The translations under genes and the position numbers were made by a program. Of a stretch of DNA of 27,478 nt, positions 22,546 to 27,478 are shown one piece after another (position 1 is the stretch's first letter; each line of letters begins with the position of its first letter). The DNA is taken from NCBI GenBank assembly GCA_003241645.1, contig QFOX01000026.1, positions 1 to 27,478 on the forward strand, written 5' to 3'. Source of the DNA: Azospirillum brasilense. Its GTDB lineage: Bacteria > Pseudomonadota > Alphaproteobacteria > Rickettsiales > UBA3002. The notes beneath the pieces were generated by a model. The model made no database searches. It saw only the letters and a program-made list of their open reading frames with translations, and was not told the origin of the DNA.

Positions 22546-23519
22546 GCCAGCGCCGCACCACATCGGAACGTATCGGCGCCATCCTTGATGGGCAGATCGC
22601 CGACGCCGAGGCCGTGCGCTACCTCGAAGAGATGGACGAGCTGAACCTGACCGCCGAGCAGATCGCCGGCGCGGTGGATGCCGTGATGCACCGGGTGGTG
22701 AAATTCCCCGAATTCCCGGGCGCGATGGACGTGTGCGGCACCGGCGGCGATTACCAGCACAGCTACAATATCTCCACCGCCAGTGCGCTGGTGGTGGCGG
22801 CCTGCGGCGTGAAGGTGGCCAAGCATGGCAACCGCGCCATCACCTCGCGCTCCGGCTCGGCCGACGTGCTGGAAGCATTGGGCGTGCGCACCTCGCTCTC
22901 GCCAGAGAATTGCGCCAAGGTGCTTAGCGACGTGGGCATCAGCTTCCTGTTCGCACCCAGTTTCCACCCCGGCTTTGCCCGCATCGCCCCGTTGCGCAAG
23001 GCCATTGGCCACCGCACCATTTTCAACCTGCTGGGCCCGCTCTGCAACCCCGCGCGGGTGGATTACCAGCTGATCGGCGTGTACCACCCCGCGTTGTGCG
23101 CGCCCATGGCGGGTGCGGCCAACCTGCTGGGCCGCAAACATGTGATGGTCGTGCACGGCGAAGAAGGCTGCGACGAGATCTCCATCAGCGGCAAAACCAA
23201 AGTGGCCGAACTGGCGCAGAACGTGGTCACGCAATACGACCTCGAGCCACGGCGCGCGGGCCTTCCCACCCGCCCGGCGGATGAGCTGAAGGGCGGCGAC
23301 GCCGAAGAGAATGCGGCCGCGTTGCTCGAGATCCTGAATGGCACCGAGAACACCTACGCCGATGCGGTGGTGTTCAATGCCGGTGTGGCGCTGTACATTG
23401 CCGGCAAAGCGCCTGCCCTGCGCGGTGGGGCCACCATGGCGCGCGAAGCCCTTGCGACCGGTGAGGCCAAGCGCGTGCTCAACCACCTGATCGATGCGAC
23501 GCAGACCAGCCATGACTGA
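22542..23519 (+). CDS. trpD: Anthranilate phosphoribosyltransferase
   Basis: Transfers phosphoribosyl from PRPP to anthranilate, the second step of the pathway. 325 residues. PRPP-site motifs: VCGTGGD (64-70), NISTASA, KHGNRAITSRSGSADVLE (94-111), then HPGFARIAPLRKAIGHRTIFNLLGP split across the active site. The C-terminal domain with GGDAEENAAALLEIL is intact. The ATG overlaps the trpG stop by 4 nt (ATGA). A longer open frame upstream lies inside trpG and is not used. Confidence 0.97.
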   Translation: MSQRRTTSERIGAILDGQIADAEAVRYLEEMDELNLTAEQIAGAVDAVMHRVVKFPEFPGAMDVCGTGGDYQHSYNISTASALVVAACGVKVAKHGNRAITSRSGSADVLEALGVRTSLSPENCAKVLSDVGISFLFAPSFHPGFARIAPLRKAIGHRTIFNLLGPLCNPARVDYQLIGVYHPALCAPMAGAANLLGRKHVMVVHGEEGCDEISISGKTKVAELAQNVVTQYDLEPRRAGLPTRPADELKGGDAEENAAALLEILNGTENTYADAVVFNAGVALYIAGKAPALRGGATMAREALATGEAKRVLNHLIDATQTSHD

Positions 23520-24315
23520 TACACTCCGCGAGATCTGCGAGCGCAAACGCGACCATATCGCCCAGCAAAAAGCACGCATCAGCGTGGACCAGCTGCATGC
23601 GCAGGCCCTTGCGCAAACGCCGCCGCGTGGCTTTCATACGGCGCTGAAAACCAAAATCGCCTCCGGCGGTATTGGGCTTATTGCGGAGGTAAAAAAGGCC
23701 TCGCCCAGCAAAGGGGTCATTCGCGCGGATTTTGAGCCCGCCAGCCTCGCCCGGGCCTATGCGCAGGGCGGCGCCACCTGCCTTTCGGTGCTCACCGACA
23801 TTCCCTATTTCCAGGGCGACGACGCCTACCTGCTCGCCGCACGCGCCGCCGTCAGCATTCCCGTGCTGCGCAAGGACTTTATGCTCGACCCCTATCAGGT
23901 GTTGGAAGCACGCGCGCTGGGCGCTGATTGCATCCTGCTCATCATGGCCGCACTCAGCGACGCGCAGGCGCAGGAGCTTGAAGCGCTCGCCCGCGAGCTG
24001 GGCATGGACGTGCTGGTGGAAGTGCACGACGCGCCGGAGACCGAGCGTGCGCTTGCCGCCCTGCAATCGAAACTCATCGGCATCAACAACCGCAGCCTGA
24101 AAACGCTGATGGTGGACATTGCCACGTCGGAAGCGTTGCGCCCCATGATCCCCGAGGGCTACACCGTGGTGTGCGAAAGCGGCATCGCCACCTCGGCCGA
24201 GATCGCCCGCATGCGCCGTGCGAACATGCATTGCTTCCTGATCGGTGAATCGCTAATGCGTAAGGAAGACGTGGCGCATGCCACACAGATGCTATTGAGT
24301 GGAGAAGCGGCATGA
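23512..24315 (+). CDS. trpC: Indole-3-glycerol-phosphate synthase
   Basis: Closes the indole ring from CdRP, a TIM-barrel enzyme. 267 residues; not fused to TrpF. Catalytic residues are visible: Glu59 and Lys61 in AEVKKASPSKG, Lys121 in VLRKDFMLDPYQV, and later IGINNRSLKT and CESGI. I chose MTDTLREICE as the start; it overlaps the end of trpD by 8 nt, which suits the tight packing. In many alphaproteobacteria trpC is followed by moaC-moeA; here a DUF599 gene follows, overlapping by ATGA. Confidence 0.97.
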   Translation: MTDTLREICERKRDHIAQQKARISVDQLHAQALAQTPPRGFHTALKTKIASGGIGLIAEVKKASPSKGVIRADFEPASLARAYAQGGATCLSVLTDIPYFQGDDAYLLAARAAVSIPVLRKDFMLDPYQVLEARALGADCILLIMAALSDAQAQELEALARELGMDVLVEVHDAPETERALAALQSKLIGINNRSLKTLMVDIATSEALRPMIPEGYTVVCESGIATSAEIARMRRANMHCFLIGESLMRKEDVAHATQMLLSGEAA

Positions 24316-25040
24316 ATTTCAACGCCTCGTTCAACTTCGAAGGCAACACCATCCTGTGGATCGATGTGCTCGCACTGGCATGGTACCTGATGCTGTGGTT
24401 CGGCTATGCCCGCTACGCCGACCTGCAATACCACAAAACAAAGAACCTCGTGCGCATTATGGACGACATGCGCACGCGCTGGATGCACCAGATGATCAAA
24501 CGCGAAATGCGCATGAGCGACGCCACGCTCATCGGCAACATCGCCCGCTCCATCTCATTCTTTGCGTCCACCACCATCCTCATCCTGATCGGTATCGTGA
24601 CCGTGATGGGCTCGCACCAGCAGGAAGGCCTGCAACTGGTGCGCACCCTGCCGTTCGTTATGGGTTCCACCCCGCTAATGTGGGAATTCAAGCTGGGCCT
24701 GCTGGCCATGGTGTTCGTGTATGCGTTCTTCAAGCTCACCTGGTCGCTGCGCCAGTACAATTACGTGTCCATCGTGGTGGGGGCCGCGCCGCTGCCGAAC
24801 GAGCATAAAAGCCAGCACAAGGAATACGCGCAGCGTGCGGGCCGCCTCATCGGCAATGCGGGTCGCCAGTTCAACCTTGGCCTGCGCGCGTATTATTTCG
24901 GCCTCGCCATTGTGGCGTGGTTCCTGAACGGCTTTGCGTTCATGGCGCTCACCGCGCTGGTCGTGCAGGTGGCTTACCGCCGCGAATTCCGTTCGCACAC
25001 GGTGAACAACCTGCTCGCGCTCGACGAAACCGAAGCTTAG
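24312..25040 (+). CDS. DUF599 membrane protein
   Basis: 242 residues with about four membrane segments (about 12-33, 78-100, 117-142 and 190-222). DUF599 hallmarks are visible: FKLTWSLRQYNYVSIVVGAAP and FNLGLRAYYFGLAIVAWF. The N-terminal cytoplasmic loop holds the basic segment RTRWMHQMIKREMRMSDATLIGN, common to the family. Function unknown. The start overlaps the trpC stop (ATGA), so it is translated with the trp genes. The stop codon overlaps the stop of comEC on the other strand. Confidence 0.9.
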   Translation: MNFNASFNFEGNTILWIDVLALAWYLMLWFGYARYADLQYHKTKNLVRIMDDMRTRWMHQMIKREMRMSDATLIGNIARSISFFASTTILILIGIVTVMGSHQQEGLQLVRTLPFVMGSTPLMWEFKLGLLAMVFVYAFFKLTWSLRQYNYVSIVVGAAPLPNEHKSQHKEYAQRAGRLIGNAGRQFNLGLRAYYFGLAIVAWFLNGFAFMALTALVVQVAYRREFRSHTVNNLLALDETEA

Positions 25041-27079
25041 CGCGCCGCACGCCAGCCCATGCCCCATGGGCGGTTGCCTTGCCAGTCGGCGCTGTTCTCG
25101 TGCCATAGCGTGCCGTTACGCATCCAGAATGCATGGCTGCCCAGCCGTTCCAGCGCGTAGCCGCTGGTCATGGGCCGGGCACAATCGCGCAACCGATAAT
25201 TGCTGATGACCCAATCGGCGCGCGCGCAATCCTGCATGGCGGCCAGCGCATCCTGCGGGAAGGCGATGCGCGCATCCTCCACCGTGGCCACACAACCGAA
25301 ACGGTCGCAACGCCATGCATCCGTGCCCGGTTTCAGCACGGGCAGTTCGCGCATGCCCAGCGCATTCGCCCAGAGTTGCGGCACCAGCGAATCGGGCCGC
25401 CCGCGCACCAGCCGGTAGCCCTCGGGCGTGGCCAGCGCAATTTGCTTCGCCTGCGACCCCACCAGCAACACCGGCGGCTGCACGCTGAGCATGCTGGCCC
25501 AGCCGAGCACCAAGCCAGCCAATCCAAGCCAGCGCGTACGCCCCCGCAACAGGCAGAGCAGCGCCAGCCCGGCCAGCCCTGCGGCCAGCCCCCAGCGCGG
25601 CGGGCCGGGCACGAACAGTTGTGCATGCGGCAACGCGGCGATGTGGTGCGCCAGCGCCAGCATGGCCATGATGCCGTAATCGAGCACCACCAGCGCCACG
25701 CCTTCCAGCCCGAATGGCAGCAGCACGAAGAACAGCGCCACCGCCGGCATCAGCAGTAGCGCGACCAGCGGCGTGGCAATGGCATTGGCCAGCACGCCAT
25801 AGGGCGCGAACGTGTTGAACATGCTGGCCACCAGCAGCGCCGTGGCCCCTTCGGCCACCACCGCGATCAACAGCAGCCCCGCCAGCGCACGCGCCGCGCG
25901 GCCCGCCAACGACACCTCGTGGCGCGGGTTCAACCAGCGCGCCTGCGCCAGCGCCACGATGCCCAGCGTCGCCACGAACGACAGCTGGAAGCCCGGCTCC
26001 ATCAGGTCCGAGGGGTCGAGCACCAGCATGATGAGCGCGGCGAGGAACAGCGAACGCAGCGTGTCGGCCTCGCGGCGCAGCAGAATGGCCAGCAGCACCA
26101 GCGCGATCATCACATAGGCGCGCACGGCGGAAATGGGCATGCCGGTGACGAACAGGTAGGCCGTGACCACCAGCAGCGTCATGGCGGCGGCGATGGCCTT
26201 TGCTTCGGGCCGCAGGCCGAAACTGCGTGGGGCCAGCAACAGCAGCAGGCGCAAGCCCACGAACACTACGCCCGCGATGACCACCATGTGCCCACCGGAA
26301 ATGGCGATGATGTGGTAAAGGTTGCTAGCTTTCAGCGCGTCAAAATCCGCCTCGCGAATGGCGCGGTCCTCGCCGGTGATGAGCCCCGCCGCAATCGGCC
26401 CGCGCTGCGGCCCCAACTGCGCGATGATGCGCTCGGTCAGCGCCACGCGCCATTGCGCAAAGCCGGTCTGTTCGGCGGGGCGAACGATCTTCCACGGTGG
26501 CAGGCCATAGCCCACCGCGCCGATGTTGCGGAAATAGAAATAGCGCGCGAAATCGAACCCGCCCGGCGTGGCCGCGCCCATGGGCGGCAGCAGCCCCGCC
26601 AGCAGCGACACCTCATCGCCGATCTGCGGCATCGCCAGCGGCTTGGTCGGGCTCAGCCGCACGCTCAGGCGCACCTGCGCGGGTGTATCTTCCGGCGCAA
26701 GGCCACGAATCTCGGGCGCGCCCAGCGTAAGCCGCACGCCGTTCTCGGTGCGCTCCATGTCGCGCACCACGCCCTGCACCGGCCGTGGCGAAAGTTCGTA
26801 GCGCAACATGGTGGGGGTGTGCAGCGCGGTGCTGGTCGCGGCCCAAGTCACGCCAAGGCAGGGCCAAATCAACAGCGCCCACAACGGACGCCAGCGCACG
26901 CGGCCGCGCCACGGCCAGCAGCTGAACAGTAGCAGCACCGCTACCATACACCACAGCCATACCAATGGCGGCTCGGCCGACAGCAGGAAATACAGCGCAA
27001 TGCCCAGCGCGAACAGGCCCGTGCCCCAGATGAGGCCATAACCGCGTGGCACAGCCACCCGCGCGTTGATGCGTGACAT
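25037..27079 (-). CDS. comEC: ComEC/Rec2-family DNA uptake channel
   Basis: Inner-membrane channel protein for import of single-stranded DNA during natural transformation. 680 residues. N-terminal membrane helices (about 15-85) lead to a DUF4131-type soluble OB-like domain (about 90-205) ending in PGGFDFARYFYFRNIGAVGY. The Competence domain (about 225-500) has the signature LYHIIAISGGHMVVIAG (His256, His264) and a run of membrane helices. There is no C-terminal metallo-beta-lactamase domain; residues about 540-680 are a short, Trp-rich tail. Whether the strain is competent cannot be told from one gene. AGGGA lies about nine bases before ATG. ComEC divergent from gltX is a frequent alphaproteobacterial arrangement. 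Confidence 0.95.
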   Translation of the reverse strand: MSRINARVAVPRGYGLIWGTGLFALGIALYFLLSAEPPLVWLWCMVAVLLLFSCWPWRGRVRWRPLWALLIWPCLGVTWAATSTALHTPTMLRYELSPRPVQGVVRDMERTENGVRLTLGAPEIRGLAPEDTPAQVRLSVRLSPTKPLAMPQIGDEVSLLAGLLPPMGAATPGGFDFARYFYFRNIGAVGYGLPPWKIVRPAEQTGFAQWRVALTERIIAQLGPQRGPIAAGLITGEDRAIREADFDALKASNLYHIIAISGGHMVVIAGVVFVGLRLLLLLAPRSFGLRPEAKAIAAAMTLLVVTAYLFVTGMPISAVRAYVMIALVLLAILLRREADTLRSLFLAALIMLVLDPSDLMEPGFQLSFVATLGIVALAQARWLNPRHEVSLAGRAARALAGLLLIAVVAEGATALLVASMFNTFAPYGVLANAIATPLVALLLMPAVALFFVLLPFGLEGVALVVLDYGIMAMLALAHHIAALPHAQLFVPGPPRWGLAAGLAGLALLCLLRGRTRWLGLAGLVLGWASMLSVQPPVLLVGSQAKQIALATPEGYRLVRGRPDSLVPQLWANALGMRELPVLKPGTDAWRCDRFGCVATVEDARIAFPQDALAAMQDCARADWVISNYRLRDCARPMTSGYALERLGSHAFWMRNGTLWHENSADWQGNRPWGMGWRAAR

Positions 27080-27114
27080 CGAGCGTTTCCCTGCTATAAA
27101 GCCGCGAGTTAACC

Positions 27115-27310
27115 GTCATTCCACGGATTTTTCCAGCAGGAAAAATCATAGGGGATTCGAACGCAGCGAGAAAGGCGAGACTAAAAAACAAGTCTGAGCC
27201 AATCCACGTCGATAAAAGTCAGCAGACTTTTATGACGACCAACGCCTGCTGGCGTTGATGCCGTCTGGATCCCGGAGATTTTTGCCTGCTGCCAAAAATT
27301 CCGGGATGAC
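27115..27310. repeat. Multi-hairpin element R5, 196 bp, GTCAT/ATGAC ends
   Basis: Starts GTCATTCC (27115-27122) and ends CCGGGATGAC (27301-27310). Inside are GATTTTTCC-AGCA-GGAAAAATC (27126-27147), ATAAAAGTC-AGCA-GACTTTTAT (27212-27233) and CAACGCC-TGCT-GGCGTTG (27240-27257). A compound stem has ATCCCGG/CCGGGAT outside and ATTTTTG/CAAAAAT inside (27269-27307) with CTGCTG in its loop. A smaller AGACT/AGTCT pair is at 27178-27195. It fills most of the comEC-gltX intergenic region. Confidence 0.75.
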
Positions 27311-27327
27311 AGCATCGAAAGTATTTT

Positions 27328-27478
27328 ATGAGCGTTGTTACCCGCTTTGCCCCCTCACCCACCGGCATGCTGCATATCGGTGGGGCACGCACGGCCCTGT
27401 TCAACTATTTGTTTGCCCGCCACCATGGTGGCCAGTTCCTGCTGCGCGTCGAGGATACCGACCAAGCCCGCAGCACCC
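27328..27478 (+). CDS. gltX: Glutamyl-tRNA synthetase, N-terminal fragment
   Basis: Class I aminoacyl-tRNA synthetase; the first 50 codons are present and the gene runs off the window end. The opening VTRFAPSPTGMLHIGGARTA contains the ATP-binding HIGH-type motif (HIGG at residues 16-19), then LFNYLFARHHGGQFLLRVEDTD, all diagnostic of GltX. It could be the single gltX or one of two paralogues that some alphaproteobacteria have. The ATG is only 17 nt after repeat element R5 and has no strong ribosome binding site, so its leader and perhaps its promoter lie within the repeat. Confidence 0.93.
   Translation, partial: MSVVTRFAPSPTGMLHIGGARTALFNYLFARHHGGQFLLRVEDTDQARST

Noticed and set aside
27115..27310. 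tRNA or attachment site beside gltX
   Set aside because: No cloverleaf or CCA-adjacent acceptor stem; the hairpins are independent and belong to the GTCAT/ATGAC repeat family.

Overview
The window is a GC-rich, densely coded chromosomal segment of an alphaproteobacterium. The evidence is the gene order tpiA-secG-pyrG-kdsA-eno-ftsB-pdhA-pdhB-pdhC-lpd, a peptidyl-prolyl isomerase-like protein next to the trp genes, a COQ9 protein, DivJ/PleC-type kinase signatures, and comEC divergent from gltX. The genus cannot be fixed from the sequence. The E1-beta subunit has no N-terminal lipoyl domain, which argues against the Rhizobiales/Sphingomonadales type of PDH operon. I see no insertion sequence, prophage, CRISPR array, tRNA or rRNA.

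Layout. (1) 1-2495, plus strand: glutaredoxin grxC, a soluble PAS-like/HisKA/HATPase histidine kinase, and a COQ9-family ubiquinone protein. (2) 2573-17907, minus strand: about 15 kb of co-oriented genes. Read in transcription order they are tpiA, secG, pyrG, a DUF808 membrane protein, kdsA, three small uncharacterised genes (two of them exported), eno, ftsB, pdhA, pdhB, a periplasmic SIMPL-domain protein, pdhC, a zinc-ribbon membrane protein, lpdA, and an uncharacterised protein with a possible PD-(D/E)XK-like signature. (3) 18014-25040, plus strand: a shortened PpiD-like chaperone, trpE, a putative lipoprotein, trpG, trpD, trpC and a DUF599 membrane protein, mostly with overlapping start/stop codons. 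(4) 25037-27478: comEC on the minus strand and the first 50 codons of gltX on the plus strand.

Function. The minus-strand block combines lower glycolysis (TpiA, Eno), pyruvate to acetyl-CoA (PdhA/B/C, Lpd), CTP synthesis, KDO supply for lipopolysaccharide, the SecG translocon subunit and the divisome protein FtsB, so it links carbon flow to envelope growth and division. The plus-strand block makes the early tryptophan enzymes (TrpE/G, D, C) and starts with a periplasmic folding factor.

Non-coding structure. A family of palindromic elements with GTCAT...ATGAC ends occurs at 2499-2568, 3342-3439, 5002-5060, 6955-7013 and 27115-27310. Stem sequences differ between copies but pairing is preserved. 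Two 59-bp copies lie inside the PDH operon, and the largest copy fills most of the comEC-gltX intergenic region. Divergent promoter candidates between tpiA and ppiD have -35 boxes only 4 bp apart. The window is mainly a housekeeping region. The least explained parts are the repeat family, the small exported genes before eno, and the extra genes in the PDH operon.
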